A stretch of DNA of 64,000 bases from CAZPQM01 sp964588995 (GCA_964588995.1 CAZPQM010000003.1:62001-126000), one strand, 5' to 3'. Positions 35,591 through 44,375 are shown, counted from the first letter of the stretch. Numbers and translations are program-made. Notes: generated from the letters alone by a model not told the origin.

Positions 35591-36222
35591 TGAATCCGCC
35601 CGAACCCATTAAACCCCGAAAACGCCGGCCCACATCCGATATGCTGGATGAGGTGCTCGCCAACCAGCAAAACGACACGCTGACCGTGGACGAAATTAAA
35701 GCGGCGTTACAGCGCCGCGGCTTTGGTGTGTTGCTTGCGCTTGCCGCGCTACCGCTCTGCCTGCCTGTTCCGATGCCGCCCGGCTATACGACGCTTTTTT
35801 CGATCCCGCTGTTTATTTTATCGCTGCAGATGCTCGTTGGCAGGCGCACTCCCTGGCTGCCGCGGTGGCTGGGGCGTAAGGAAATCAAACGGACAACGCT
35901 TGCGAAATTCGTTGAGAAGGCCAACCCGTTCCTGCGGCGTATCGAACGCAAGATGAAGCCACGCTGGGGCTGGGCGGGTTCGCCTGCCGGGGAAAAACTG
36001 ATTGGTTTATTCGCCTTCATCTTTACCTGCTCCATCGCGATACCGCTACCGATGACAAACGTTCCGCCCGGTATCGGTATTTTGCTCATGGCGCTGGGGC
36101 TGCTCTCGCGCGATGGGGTGATGATTCTCATCGGTAAATTCATCGGGATTCTGGGTATAATTCTGACCGCTTCCGTGTTAATTCTCGGCTCAAAAGCCGT
36201 TTCCGCGATTTTGGGAATATAA
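35590..36222 (+). CDS. ExoD-family membrane protein
   Basis: A 210-residue protein of the ExoD type, first known from exopolysaccharide work in Sinorhizobium. The soluble N-terminus contains TVDEIKAALQRRGFGVLLAL, then LPLCLPVPMPPGYTTLFSIP and LFILSLQMLVGRRTPWLPRW, followed by IPLPMTNVPPGIGILLMALG, all typical of the family, with about four membrane segments. ATG 35590 overlaps the folD TGA (TGATG). Biochemical function is not established for the family. Confidence 0.85.
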   Translation: MNPPEPIKPRKRRPTSDMLDEVLANQQNDTLTVDEIKAALQRRGFGVLLALAALPLCLPVPMPPGYTTLFSIPLFILSLQMLVGRRTPWLPRWLGRKEIKRTTLAKFVEKANPFLRRIERKMKPRWGWAGSPAGEKLIGLFAFIFTCSIAIPLPMTNVPPGIGILLMALGLLSRDGVMILIGKFIGILGIILTASVLILGSKAVSAILGI

Positions 36223-36224
36223 CC

Positions 36225-37088
36225 ATGTCCCCCTATCACCATGCGGTCGGCTGGATGGTCTTCAGCTGTTTTTTTCTTGCGGTGCTGGCCGTTACGGTAC
36301 GTACTTTGCTGGATAGTGTGTCACCTTTTCTGATACTTCCCTTTCAGCAATGGTTTTCCTTCCTGCTATTACTTCCTTATTTTCTGCGAAAGCGCATCTG
36401 GCTACCGAAAACCGGTCAGATGAAATGGTATATGCTGCGTGGCTTATTTGGTATTTCGAGTTTTCTGCTCGCGATTCTTTCAATGCTTTACCTGCCTCTC
36501 GCAGATGTGACTGCGATTGGCTATGTTGCCCCGCTGCTGACGGTATTACTGGCTTCAATCGTGCTCAAGGAGCTGTTTACCCGCCATTTATTATATGCGC
36601 TTACAGGTGGACTGATCGGCGTGCTGGTCGTGATTCGCCCAACGGGTGATGTCGTGCTGATCGGCGTTTTATTGGTTCTTGGCTCGGCGGCGCTGAAAGC
36701 GATCGTAGGGCTGATGATTAAATGTATGAGCGGTAGGGATGATATCAGGACGCTGTTATTTTATACCGTGTTTTTCTCAAGCCTGTGGAGTACGCCGTTT
36801 TTCTTCCTGTTCTGGGAAATGCCAAATCCACAGGAATGGTCCTTGCTGCTATTGGCGGGCGCGGCAACGATATGCTTTCATTTCGGGTTCATTCGCGCTT
36901 GCTATCTCTCGCCCTTAATCAAGCTGATGCCCTATGAATTTACCACGCAGATTTTTGTAACCGCGCTTGCCTTTATCATACTTGGCGAAGCAATCGATAT
37001 GGTGACTTTATGCGGCGCAGCTATCATTCTGGGGAGTAGTATATTCGCGTTACGGCAAGAGAAAAGGCTTCATGCTCGCACGATCTAA
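36225..37088 (+). CDS. EamA/DMT-family transporter (first of pair)
   Basis: A 287-residue protein with ten membrane helices in two EamA repeats (about residues 5-135 and 145-283). Typical are LPLADVTAIGYVAPLLTVLL and ASIVLKELF at the end of repeat 1 and LIKLMPYEFTTQIFVTALAF at the end of repeat 2. Members export small metabolites such as amino acids. It starts 3 bases after the ExoD-type gene, and its last 17 bases overlap the next EamA gene. Substrate unknown. Confidence 0.9.
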   Translation: MSPYHHAVGWMVFSCFFLAVLAVTVRTLLDSVSPFLILPFQQWFSFLLLLPYFLRKRIWLPKTGQMKWYMLRGLFGISSFLLAILSMLYLPLADVTAIGYVAPLLTVLLASIVLKELFTRHLLYALTGGLIGVLVVIRPTGDVVLIGVLLVLGSAALKAIVGLMIKCMSGRDDIRTLLFYTVFFSSLWSTPFFFLFWEMPNPQEWSLLLLAGAATICFHFGFIRACYLSPLIKLMPYEFTTQIFVTALAFIILGEAIDMVTLCGAAIILGSSIFALRQEKRLHARTI

Positions 37089-37974
37089 ACATCCCCATAC
37101 ACAGGCGGCATTCTGGATGGTGTTTTCCTGTCTGAGCGCAGCGATCATGATTTCGATCGTGCGCCATGTTTCGACGGATGTTTCCAGCTCGCAGACGGTG
37201 TTCTTTCGCAATCTGTTCGCGCTGATCATGTTTGCGCCGTGGGTATGGAAAATGGGGTGGTTCCACATAAAGACCCAAAAACTCGGTCTGCATACGATAC
37301 GGGCGCTCAATGGCCTGCTCGGGATGATGATCTGGTTCTATGCGCTTACTGTTACCGAGCTTCCGGTAGCAACCGCGCTGTCGTTTACCGGGCCATTATT
37401 TAACGCACTGCTGGCCATGGTGATTTTTAAGGAAGTTTTTGGGGTGCATCGCTGGTTTGCGCTGATTGTCGGCTTTATCGGCTGTCTGGTGATTGTCCAG
37501 CCGGGCACGGAAGCGTTTGATCCGTTTGCGTTGCTCGTAATGGCTTCGACTATCCTCTGGGCGCTTTCCAGTGTTTTTGTGAAATTTTTAAGCGAGCATG
37601 ACTCGCCGATGAAAATTACCTTTTACCTCGTGTTGTTCATGACGCCGCTTTCCCTGCCATTTGCCCTGTTGAACTGGCAACCGGTACCGGCGGAGATCTG
37701 GCTTTGGCTAATAGGTCTGGGCGTGGTCTCTAATTTCTTTCAGGTCGCTATTTCCAAGGCGATTTCGCTCGCGCCGTTTTACGTGATTCTGCCGTTTGAT
37801 TTTACACGGCTGCTGTTTGTCTCGGTGATCGCCTATATTTTCTTTGATGAAGTGTTAACGGCAGAAACCCTCATCGGCGCTCTTCTCATTCTCGGCGCGG
37901 CGGTGTATAGCTCATATCGTGAAGCACGCAAAAACCGTAAACGTAAAAAAGCCCGTGCCATTGCTCAGCAGTAA
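37072..37974 (+). CDS. EamA/DMT-family transporter (second of pair)
   Basis: A 300-residue ten-helix transporter paralogous to the preceding gene: AAFWMVFSCLSAAIMISIVR versus its GWMVFSCFFLAVLAVTVR, then LPVATALSFTGPLFNALLAM and VIFKEVFG, and LAPFYVILPFDFTRLLFVSV in repeat 2. The C-terminus is basic (REARKNRKRKKARAIAQQ), placing it in the cytoplasm. It overlaps its neighbour by 17 bases, so the two may work together or be a tandem duplication. The start of the comF frame lies within its last codons. Confidence 0.9.
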   Translation: MLARSKHPHTQAAFWMVFSCLSAAIMISIVRHVSTDVSSSQTVFFRNLFALIMFAPWVWKMGWFHIKTQKLGLHTIRALNGLLGMMIWFYALTVTELPVATALSFTGPLFNALLAMVIFKEVFGVHRWFALIVGFIGCLVIVQPGTEAFDPFALLVMASTILWALSSVFVKFLSEHDSPMKITFYLVLFMTPLSLPFALLNWQPVPAEIWLWLIGLGVVSNFFQVAISKAISLAPFYVILPFDFTRLLFVSVIAYIFFDEVLTAETLIGALLILGAAVYSSYREARKNRKRKKARAIAQQ

Positions 37975-38842
37975 CGCGGGGCATAACCTCTCCCTTTGGG
38001 AAAGGCAACGAGGCTTGATAGCGAAGCTATATCGCCGCAGTGGTGAGGGAATATATAAAAGTAAACTCCCTCACCCTACCTCTCTCCCAAAGGGAGAGGG
38101 AATCAAACACCTCCTCGGCCAGCTTGGCCGCACGGCACTTGACCTGCTCTTTCCGCCGAAATGCATCAGCTGCTATGCTCCCACGGCGGAGACGGGAACC
38201 TTGTGCGGGGAATGCTGGAGTAAGATCCATTTTGTGGAGTCTCCCGCCTGCGCGATCTGCCACCATCCGTTTGATTACCACATTGCAGATGGTGCGATTT
38301 GCGGCGCGTGCCTGAAAGAACGGCCAAAATACGATAAGGCGCGTTCGGTTTTCGTCTATAATGATGCCTCGCGTAAGCTGATTACCGGATTCAAATATGC
38401 CGATAAGACCGTCGCGACCGCCTTTTACGCTCGCTGGATGGTAAATGCCGGGGCTGAATTGCTACAGGAGGCGGATATTATCTGCCCTGTGCCGCTGCAT
38501 TACCGGCGGATGATCCAGCGGCGTTACAACCAGTCGGCCCTGCTGGCTAAGGCAATCGCCCGCCAAACCGGACTACAGCTGGAGCAGGGGTTGATGCAGC
38601 GTATCAAGCACCGGCCCCCACAGGCGAGCCTGCACCGCGACGACCGTAAGAAAAACGTCAAGCGCTGCTTTGCCGTGCATCCGAAGCGTGCGCCGTTACT
38701 GAAGGGAAAAACCGTGCTACTCATTGATGACGTGATGACCACAGGCGCCACGTTGAACGAGTGCGCGGTCGTGCTGAAGCGCGCCGGGGCGAAGCAGGTA
38801 TTTTGCCTGACGCTGGGCCGCACCCGGCATGACGGGGACTAA
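37919..38842 (+). CDS. comF: ComF-family phosphoribosyltransferase with repeat-encoded N-terminus
   Basis: The conserved part starts at about residue 66 (LGRTALDLLFPPKC). It has the ComF zinc cysteines CISC, CGEC, CAIC and CGAC, then ICPVPLHYRRMIQRRYNQS, and the PRPP loop VLLIDDVMTTGATLNECA. ComF proteins aid DNA uptake or related processing of imported DNA. The first 60 or so codons are unusual: they read through a palindromic repeat (37988-38100) and the end of the preceding gene. GTG 37919, GTG 37955 and TTG 38015 are the possible starts, and no ATG, GTG or TTG lies between the repeat and the domain, so at least part of the repeat seems to be translated. The exact start is uncertain. Confidence 0.82.
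   Translation: MKHAKTVNVKKPVPLLSSNAGHNLSLWERQRGLIAKLYRRSGEGIYKSKLPHPTSLPKGEGIKHLLGQLGRTALDLLFPPKCISCYAPTAETGTLCGECWSKIHFVESPACAICHHPFDYHIADGAICGACLKERPKYDKARSVFVYNDASRKLITGFKYADKTVATAFYARWMVNAGAELLQEADIICPVPLHYRRMIQRRYNQSALLAKAIARQTGLQLEQGLMQRIKHRPPQASLHRDDRKKNVKRCFAVHPKRAPLLKGKTVLLIDDVMTTGATLNECAVVLKRAGAKQVFCLTLGRTRHDGD
37988..38100. repeat. Palindromic repeat inside the 5' end of comF
   Basis: Outer ends CTCTCCCTTTGGGA and TCCCAAAGGGAGAG are complementary, and an inner hairpin GGTGAGGGA/TCCCTCACC sits at 38042-38074. It is open in the comF frame. The sequence CTCCCTCACCCTACC and GGGAGAGGG links it to the copies at 20298 and 60171. Confidence 0.8.
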
Positions 38843-38859
38843 ATCATCGGGAGAGCTGT

Positions 38860-39687
38860 ATGACACAATTCAACGCCGCATTGCTGCAAGTAAATGCACA
38901 GAATGATATGGCGCAGAATAGAGAGGCCGCCGAGGCGCTTGTTGATCAGGCGGCTGAGCAGGGGGGCGAGCTGATCGTATTGCCGGAAAATTGCGCGCTG
39001 ATGGCGGGTAGCCGCGAAGAGCTGTTTCAAAACGCGCATAAAGTTGAAGCGCACCCCATGGTCATCACGATGCAGGAGCGCGCCGCCAGGCATGGGCGCT
39101 GGATTGTCATCGGCTCAATCGCAACTCCGGCGGAGGAGAGCGCTAAGCTGTTGAATACATGCGTGGTGGTGGATGCGAGCGGTGCTGTTGCTGCAACCTA
39201 TCACAAAATCCACCTGTATGATGTGGAGGTGAAAGGCGGCGAGTCACACCGTGAAAGCCGCAATTATCAGGCAGGCGACAGGCTTGTGTCTGTGCCGACG
39301 CCCTTCGGAAAGATCGGGCTGACGATCTGCTATGATCTCCGCTTTCCGCAGCTTTACCGCAAGCTAGCGCAATCCGGCTGTGATATTCTGCTCGTTCCGG
39401 CCGCCTTTACCGCCTATACTGGCGCATTGCACTGGGAGGTGTTGCTGCGTGCGCGGGCGATTGAGACGGGAACCTTTATGCTCGCTCCCGCGCAGGTGGG
39501 CAGGCATCCTGCCAACCGGGCAACCTATGGCCATTCCCTCGCGGTCGATCCATGGGGCAGGGTGATTGCGGATGGCGGGGAAGCGGTCGGTGTAACGATG
39601 GTAGAGATAGATACGAGCCTTGTGCGTGAGTATCGGGAAGCGATCCCGAGCCTGACATTGGAGCGTTCGTTTCAGTCCGAAGAATAA
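38860..39687 (+). CDS. Nitrilase-superfamily carbon-nitrogen hydrolase (Nit1/omega-amidase-like)
   Basis: A 275-residue amidase with the Glu-Lys-Cys triad: LIVLPENCALM (Glu about residue 43), TYHKIHLYDVEV (Lys about 112) and LTICYDLRFPQLYR (Cys about 154). VLLRARAIETGTFMLAPAQV and HSLAVDPWGRVIADGGE are typical of the Nit branch that cleans up deaminated glutathione or omega-amides. The ATG lies 18 bases after the comF stop. Its 3' end overlaps the convergent nitroreductase by 16 bases. Confidence 0.92.
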   Translation: MTQFNAALLQVNAQNDMAQNREAAEALVDQAAEQGGELIVLPENCALMAGSREELFQNAHKVEAHPMVITMQERAARHGRWIVIGSIATPAEESAKLLNTCVVVDASGAVAATYHKIHLYDVEVKGGESHRESRNYQAGDRLVSVPTPFGKIGLTICYDLRFPQLYRKLAQSGCDILLVPAAFTAYTGALHWEVLLRARAIETGTFMLAPAQVGRHPANRATYGHSLAVDPWGRVIADGGEAVGVTMVEIDTSLVREYREAIPSLTLERSFQSEE

Positions 39688-40262
39688 TGCTGCACTACTT
39701 CATCCCAGTCCGGGCGGTCGCGGTCTGCGGGGGTTGCCTGCGCGGTGCCGATATAGATAAACCCCGCGATGGCATCATGCTCGCCGCTGGCACCAAGCGC
39801 CTGCTGAACCTCCGCGTCATAAGCAGGCCACTCGGTCAGCCACTGCGCGCCGTAACCTAGGCTGGAAGCGGCAAGCAATATATTCTGACACACCGCCCCA
39901 GCGGAGAGCTGCTGCTCAATCAGTGGTACTTTGAGGAACTTACTCTCATCCGGCAGGGATAGCACCGCAAGCACCACCGGCGCGCGCTCAAAACGGGTGA
40001 CTTCCATATCGTATTTCGCATCCTTCTTGCCGGGTTCTTTTGCACGCATGATGTCGGCGCAAAGCGTACCCAATTTCCGTTGCCCTTCCTGTTGCAGGAT
40101 AACAATTTTCCAGGGATTCAGCTTCTTATGATCGGGCACGCGGATACCGGCGCGGATGATCTGCTCCAGTTCGTCATCCGTCGGGCCGGGGACGATCAGA
40201 TCTTTGGCCTTTACCGAACGGCGGGTATGGAGAAGGGTCAGGGTAGGGTTTTGGTTCATCAT
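39672..40262 (-). CDS. Nitroreductase-family flavoprotein
   Basis: A 196-residue FMN enzyme: LLHTRRSVKAKDL near the start binds the FMN phosphate, followed by AGIRVPDHKKLNPWKIVIL and SAGAVCQNILLAASSLGYGA, then WLTEWPAY, as in the YdjA-like branch. Such proteins reduce quinones or nitro compounds with NAD(P)H. I start at ATG 40262 (or the adjacent 40259). A longer open frame to 40331 exists, but its extra 23 residues come from the dispersed repeat at 40269-40345, so it is probably not a native part. Confidence 0.88.
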   Translation of the reverse strand: MMNQNPTLTLLHTRRSVKAKDLIVPGPTDDELEQIIRAGIRVPDHKKLNPWKIVILQQEGQRKLGTLCADIMRAKEPGKKDAKYDMEVTRFERAPVVLAVLSLPDESKFLKVPLIEQQLSAGAVCQNILLAASSLGYGAQWLTEWPAYDAEVQQALGASGEHDAIAGFIYIGTAQATPADRDRPDWDEVVQHYSSD

Positions 40263-40268
40263 ATTATT

Positions 40269-40345
40269 GTCATCCCGGACTGGTGCCGGAATCCAGAGCC
40301 GCATGCACCAAGTCGCTTTAGATCCCGGCACAAGGTCGGAATAAC
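40269..40345. repeat. GTCATCCCGG repeat upstream of the nitroreductase
   Basis: It begins GTCATCCCGGACTGGTGCCG and has ATCCCGGCACAAGGTCGGAA near its end, closely matching 25153-25229. It lies 7 bases from the nitroreductase ATG, in the spacer before the aminotransferase stop, so it separates two co-oriented genes and supplies an alternative N-terminal extension. Confidence 0.7.
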
Positions 40346-40358
40346 ATAGAATCTCTTA

Positions 40359-41591
40359 CTACGCTGCGACACTGTTAATGCCATGTTTTTTAAACATATG
40401 TTTTATGTTACGAATCGCCTGACGGGAGCGATGTGCGTTTTCGATCAACCCGATGCGGACAAACTCATCACCGTGAATGCCGAATCCGGCCCCGGGCGCG
40501 ACAGCAACATCGGCTTCCTGCATCAGCAGCTTCGCAAATTCGACCGAGCCCATCTCGCGGAAAGTTGCCGGAATACGTCCCCAGATAAACATGCTCGCCG
40601 AAGGATTATCAACCTCCCAGCCGGCTTCATGCAGGCCGGAAACGAGAATATCGCGCCGCTCCTTATAGCGTTTCCGCGCATCGAGTACACAGTCCTGCGG
40701 ACCGTTCAGGGCGGCGGTTGCAGCAATTTGGATCGGCAAGAATCCCCCGTAATCAAGGTAGGATTTCATACGTTTGAGCGCATAGACCAGCGTTTCGTTC
40801 CCACAACAAAAGCCGACGCGCCAGCCGGCCATCGAGTAGGTTTTGCTGAGCGTGGTGAACTCCACCGCAATTTCCCGCGCCTTAGGAATTTCCAGAATGC
40901 TCGGCGGCGGGTTATTTTCATCAAAGAAAATTTCGCAGTAGGCAAGGTCGGAAATGACGATAATGCCGTGATGATGACAAATATCGACCACTTCACGGTA
41001 AAAGTCGAGGCTGACAACCTCAGCGGTCGGGTTACAGGGGTAGTTCAGGACGACTACGCTCGGTTTGGGGTGTGAGTCCTCAATCGCCGTTTTCAGCTGT
41101 TGGATAAAATGCGTCTCATGATCGGGATTGTCAAAATCCTTCGGCAGATATTTTACCGCAGCTTCGGCGATGATAAAACCATATGGGTGGATCGGATAGC
41201 TGGGATTCGGCGTTAGAATGACGTCGCCGGGTTTGGTTATGGCCGTGGCTAAATGTGCTAACCCTTCCTTGCTGCCCTGACTGACAACAACCTCTTTTTC
41301 CGGATTGAGTGAGACATTAAACCGCCGCTCATAATAGCCGGCTATGGCTTTCCGTAGTCCTAAAATGCCCTGAGAAACGCCGTAGCGGTGCGTTTTGGGG
41401 TCGTTTACGGCTTCTTTCAGCTTATCGATAATATGCGGCGGGGTAGGTGCATCCGGATTGCCCATGCCAAAGTCGATTATATCGCGGCCCTGCTGGCGCA
41501 TTTCGGCCTTCACATTATTCACCTCAGCGAATACATAAGGCGGTAGGCGTTTGATACGGTAAAACTCTCTTTGTTGCAGCGGACCAGTCAC
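40359..41591 (-). CDS. Class I/II aminotransferase (AlaC / LL-DAP-aminotransferase-like)
   Basis: A 410-residue PLP fold-type I enzyme: IDFGMGNPDAPTPPHIIDKL, RYGVSQGILGLRKAIAGYYE, the PLP Tyr/Asp sites LNYPCNPTAEVV and IIVISDLAYCEIFFDE, and the Schiff-base Lys in TTLSKTYSMAGWRVGFCCG. It is closest by eye to AlaC-type glutamate-pyruvate aminotransferases. Given dapD and dapE in the window, succinyl-DAP aminotransferase activity is a possibility but is not shown. Start is GTG 41591, with TTGGAG 9 bases upstream. C-terminus HMFKKHGINSVAA is complete. Confidence 0.9.
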   Translation of the reverse strand: MTGPLQQREFYRIKRLPPYVFAEVNNVKAEMRQQGRDIIDFGMGNPDAPTPPHIIDKLKEAVNDPKTHRYGVSQGILGLRKAIAGYYERRFNVSLNPEKEVVVSQGSKEGLAHLATAITKPGDVILTPNPSYPIHPYGFIIAEAAVKYLPKDFDNPDHETHFIQQLKTAIEDSHPKPSVVVLNYPCNPTAEVVSLDFYREVVDICHHHGIIVISDLAYCEIFFDENNPPPSILEIPKAREIAVEFTTLSKTYSMAGWRVGFCCGNETLVYALKRMKSYLDYGGFLPIQIAATAALNGPQDCVLDARKRYKERRDILVSGLHEAGWEVDNPSASMFIWGRIPATFREMGSVEFAKLLMQEADVAVAPGAGFGIHGDEFVRIGLIENAHRSRQAIRNIKHMFKKHGINSVAA

Positions 41592-42101
41592 GTTTATTGC
41601 TCCAAGGGAAGGTGAGCGCTAGGTGTACAATATCTTTGTGAGGGTGTCCAGTGAGGAAGAAAGGGATGCCGCTGATACATCGATGTGCATGTTTTGGTAG
41701 GGTTTGAGGAGGGTAGATGCACCAGCGGCGGGGGGGTAACTTTTACCAGCTAAATCGCTTTAGCTCTTCTGATATATATTATCAGGGATGTTTGCTTAAG
41801 ATTTCTCCCTTATTTATTTAAAATTACATATATCATATAAAAACACCCTATGCAAGTAAAAAAATTAAAAAAGTGTTAAAGAGGCAACAGTTTTTTCACT
41901 AAAGGTTAATTTTTGATTACCTATTGCGTGACTATTAGGTCAACACCCTCCGTATTTGCTTACTTATCAAATGGTTAGATTGCAACGCCTGCTATTGTAT
42001 TTTTTCTCCTTCCACATTGCTTTTTAGCGGTATTTATGCGATTACACGTTGAATATATAAATTTTTCATGACACTTAAATAAACAAAAATGAGGTTTTTT
42101 T
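41592..42101. other. AT-rich intergenic spacer before yceI
   Basis: No reading frame of note is present in this 510-base gap between divergent genes. From about 41760 it becomes strongly AT-rich (AAAAAAATTAAAAAAG at about 41858) with several TATA-like elements, and GAGG stands before the yceI ATG. It probably carries the yceI and aminotransferase promoters, but I cannot choose single -10/-35 pairs. No repeat family member lies here. Confidence 0.6.
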
Positions 42102-42683
42102 ATGTTTCGAACGCTGTTATTAACCGTTTCTACCACTCTTTGCTTGACTGTGTCTTCCGTCAAAGCGGCGGATGTATATGAGTTTGATACCACCCATACC
42201 AATATTATGTGGTTTGCGAGCCACTTCGGTTTTTCCGACTCGATGGGCCAGTTTATGGAGTATGACGGCCACTTTACCATTGATGAAGCAAACCCTGAAA
42301 ACAGCTCGGTAGAAATCACGATTCAGACCGACAGCATCATGACCGGGCTGGATAAGTTCGATGACCACCTCAAAAGCGAGGATTTTTTCGCTGTGGAAAA
42401 GCATCCGGTTGCATTCTTTAAATCCACAAAGGTAAAGCGGACCGGAGAAAATACGGCGGACGTGATGGGCGAGCTGACGCTGCTCGGTATAACAAGGCCG
42501 TTAACGCTGCAGGTTAAGAAAAACAAGATCGGCAAGAATCCGTTTAACCAGAAACAGACGGCTGGTTTTACCGCAAAAACCACGATCAAACGCTCCGAAT
42601 TCGGGATGGATTATGCCCTGCCCGGTATTCCTGATGAGGTGGATATCCTGATTGAAACGGAAGGCATATTGAAAGATCAATAA
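42102..42683 (+). CDS. Periplasmic YceI-family protein
   Basis: A 193-residue protein with signal peptide FRTLLLTVSTTLCLTVSSVK ending AA, then the YceI lipocalin-like barrel: FDTTHTNIMWFASHFGFSDS, VEITIQTDSIMTGLDKFDDH, FFAVEKHPVAFFKSTKV, GELTLLGITRPLTLQVK and ALPGIPDEVDILIETEGIL. YceI proteins bind polyprenoid-like amphipathic molecules in a long barrel. Its TAA overlaps the next ATG (TAATG). That neighbour carries a cytochrome b561 fused to a second YceI domain, echoing the yceJ-yceI pair of E. coli. Confidence 0.94.
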   Translation: MFRTLLLTVSTTLCLTVSSVKAADVYEFDTTHTNIMWFASHFGFSDSMGQFMEYDGHFTIDEANPENSSVEITIQTDSIMTGLDKFDDHLKSEDFFAVEKHPVAFFKSTKVKRTGENTADVMGELTLLGITRPLTLQVKKNKIGKNPFNQKQTAGFTAKTTIKRSEFGMDYALPGIPDEVDILIETEGILKDQ

Positions 42684-43750
42684 TGGCGGAGTCGCTGACC
42701 TATACGCGTACGGCGAAGCTGTTCCATTGGGGCATGGCGCTGCTGGTGATCGGCATGCTCATCGTCGGGCTTTACATGACCGGGCTCGAGTTCAGCCCGG
42801 AAAAGCTCGAATTGTATGCGAATCATAAATCAGTGGGTATTATCATCCTTGCGCTCGCGGTGCTGCGGCTGATCTGGCGGTGGACGCATCCTGCGCCGCC
42901 CTTTCCGGAAATGCCGCGCTGGCAGGTATTCGCCGCACGTGCATCGCATTGTATGCTTTATGCGCTGCTGTTTATGATGCCGCTCTTAGGCTGGGCGATG
43001 TCTTCGGCAGCAGGATTTCCGGTTTCGGTCTTTGGGCTGTTTACCTTACCGAATCTGCTTCAAGCGGACCGGGAAGCCTTCGCGCTCTTTAAGGAACTGC
43101 ACGAGCTTAGTGCGTATCTCTTTATCGCCATTATTTCCTTGCATATCGCTGCTGCGCTCTATCATCATTGTATCAGGCGGGATGATACGCTCCGCCGCAT
43201 GGTCAAATCGGCTGCGCTAGCCGCCATGTTCGTAAGCCCGGCAGCCTCTGCGGAAACGGTGCCAGAATACCAACTGCTGCCGGAGAAGAGCACGATTACC
43301 CTCACCGGTACGCTAAATAACGCCGATCTGTCGATGAAATTCACGACATTCGATGCCGATATCCGGTTTTCGCCCGAGCAGCTGGATCAGAGCTATGTTG
43401 CGCTCACCATTCAGACCGACAGCATCACCGGAAATTATCCGGAAGCGGAAAGCTCGGTTATATCAAAAGGCTGGCTTAATGTGACGGAGTACCCGACTGC
43501 GCGAGTCGTCACGGAAGCGATCCGGCAGGTAGATGGCAATCAGTACGAGGCGGATGCGAGCCTGACGCTAAAAGAGACGACCCGTCCGGTCAAATTGCGC
43601 TTTATGTTGGATAAAGCGGAAGATCACACCGCGAGCGTAGCGGGGTTTGCGACCGTAAACCGGCTGGAATACGATATTGGTTGGGACGATGTCTCGGTAG
43701 TGAAAGATCCGGTCCGAATTGATTTCACGCTGTTCGCTAAGCCGGAATAA
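42683..43750 (+). CDS. Cytochrome b561 fused to a YceI domain
   Basis: Residues 1-175 form a four-helix b561 with the expected haem histidines in KLFHWGMALLVIGML, ANHKSVGIIILAL, ASHCMLYALLFMM and ELHELSAYLFIAIISLHIAA. Residues about 180-194 (SAALAAMFVSPAASA, then ETVPEY) look like an internal signal sequence with an AxA end. Residues about 195-355 are a YceI barrel (YVALTIQTDSITGNYPEAES, ASLTLKETTRPVKLRFML). The order is b561 then periplasmic YceI, so electrons from membrane quinol could reach the bound ligand. The fusion may be cleaved at the AxA site. A TetR gene follows. Confidence 0.92.
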   Translation: MAESLTYTRTAKLFHWGMALLVIGMLIVGLYMTGLEFSPEKLELYANHKSVGIIILALAVLRLIWRWTHPAPPFPEMPRWQVFAARASHCMLYALLFMMPLLGWAMSSAAGFPVSVFGLFTLPNLLQADREAFALFKELHELSAYLFIAIISLHIAAALYHHCIRRDDTLRRMVKSAALAAMFVSPAASAETVPEYQLLPEKSTITLTGTLNNADLSMKFTTFDADIRFSPEQLDQSYVALTIQTDSITGNYPEAESSVISKGWLNVTEYPTARVVTEAIRQVDGNQYEADASLTLKETTRPVKLRFMLDKAEDHTASVAGFATVNRLEYDIGWDDVSVVKDPVRIDFTLFAKPE

Positions 43751-43769
43751 CCTAATATAGGAGAGCCAT

Positions 43770-44375
43770 ATGCCGATGCGGGCGAGCACCATCGAAAAAC
43801 GTGAAGCGCTCAGGCTGGATATTCAGCAGGTGGTCCGCACCATCATTCAGGAGGAGGGTTATCACGCGGTGAATGTCCGCAAAGTGGCGCAACAGGCCGG
43901 CTGCGCGGTCGGTATGGTCTACACGGTCTATGCGGATTTTGACGATCTGATGATGCATGTCAACGCGACCACGCTGAAAACGCTGCTCGCCACGCTGAAT
44001 CAGGTTGTGGAGCGTGGATCCGAACCGCTTTCGACAACGCGGCAGCTTGGGCATGCTTATCTCGATTTTTCGCGCCGTTACTCGAATCTGTGGGGTGCAG
44101 TGTTTGAGCATCTCTATGCCGCGCAAACCGCCCGGCCTGCCTGGTATCAGGAGATTATCGACGCGTTGTTCAGCCTGGTGGAGCGGGTGATCGCGCCGCT
44201 CTTTCATCATAATGAGCGCAAAACCCATCGCGCGAGCCGGGTACTGTGGGCGGGGCTGCACGGCATCACCGTATTGCACCAGCTCAATAAGCTGGATGCG
44301 GCCGGGTCGGATTCGCCGAAGATTCTTGTCGATTCGCTGATCGAGCAGTATATTGCCGGGCTGAAAGTGGCGTAA
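43770..44375 (+). CDS. TetR-family transcriptional regulator
   Basis: A 201-residue regulator: the N-terminal helix-turn-helix covers EEGYHAVNVRKVAQQAGCAV then GMVYTVYADFDDLMMHVN. The C-terminal domain (about 90-195) includes ASRVLWAGLHGITVLHQLNK, the WHG-type motif of the TetR_C_33 group. It starts 20 bases after the b561-YceI gene (AGGAG before the ATG), so it probably controls the yceI operon or responds to the same ligand. The operator is not identified. Ligand unknown. Confidence 0.88.
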   Translation: MPMRASTIEKREALRLDIQQVVRTIIQEEGYHAVNVRKVAQQAGCAVGMVYTVYADFDDLMMHVNATTLKTLLATLNQVVERGSEPLSTTRQLGHAYLDFSRRYSNLWGAVFEHLYAAQTARPAWYQEIIDALFSLVERVIAPLFHHNERKTHRASRVLWAGLHGITVLHQLNKLDAAGSDSPKILVDSLIEQYIAGLKVA

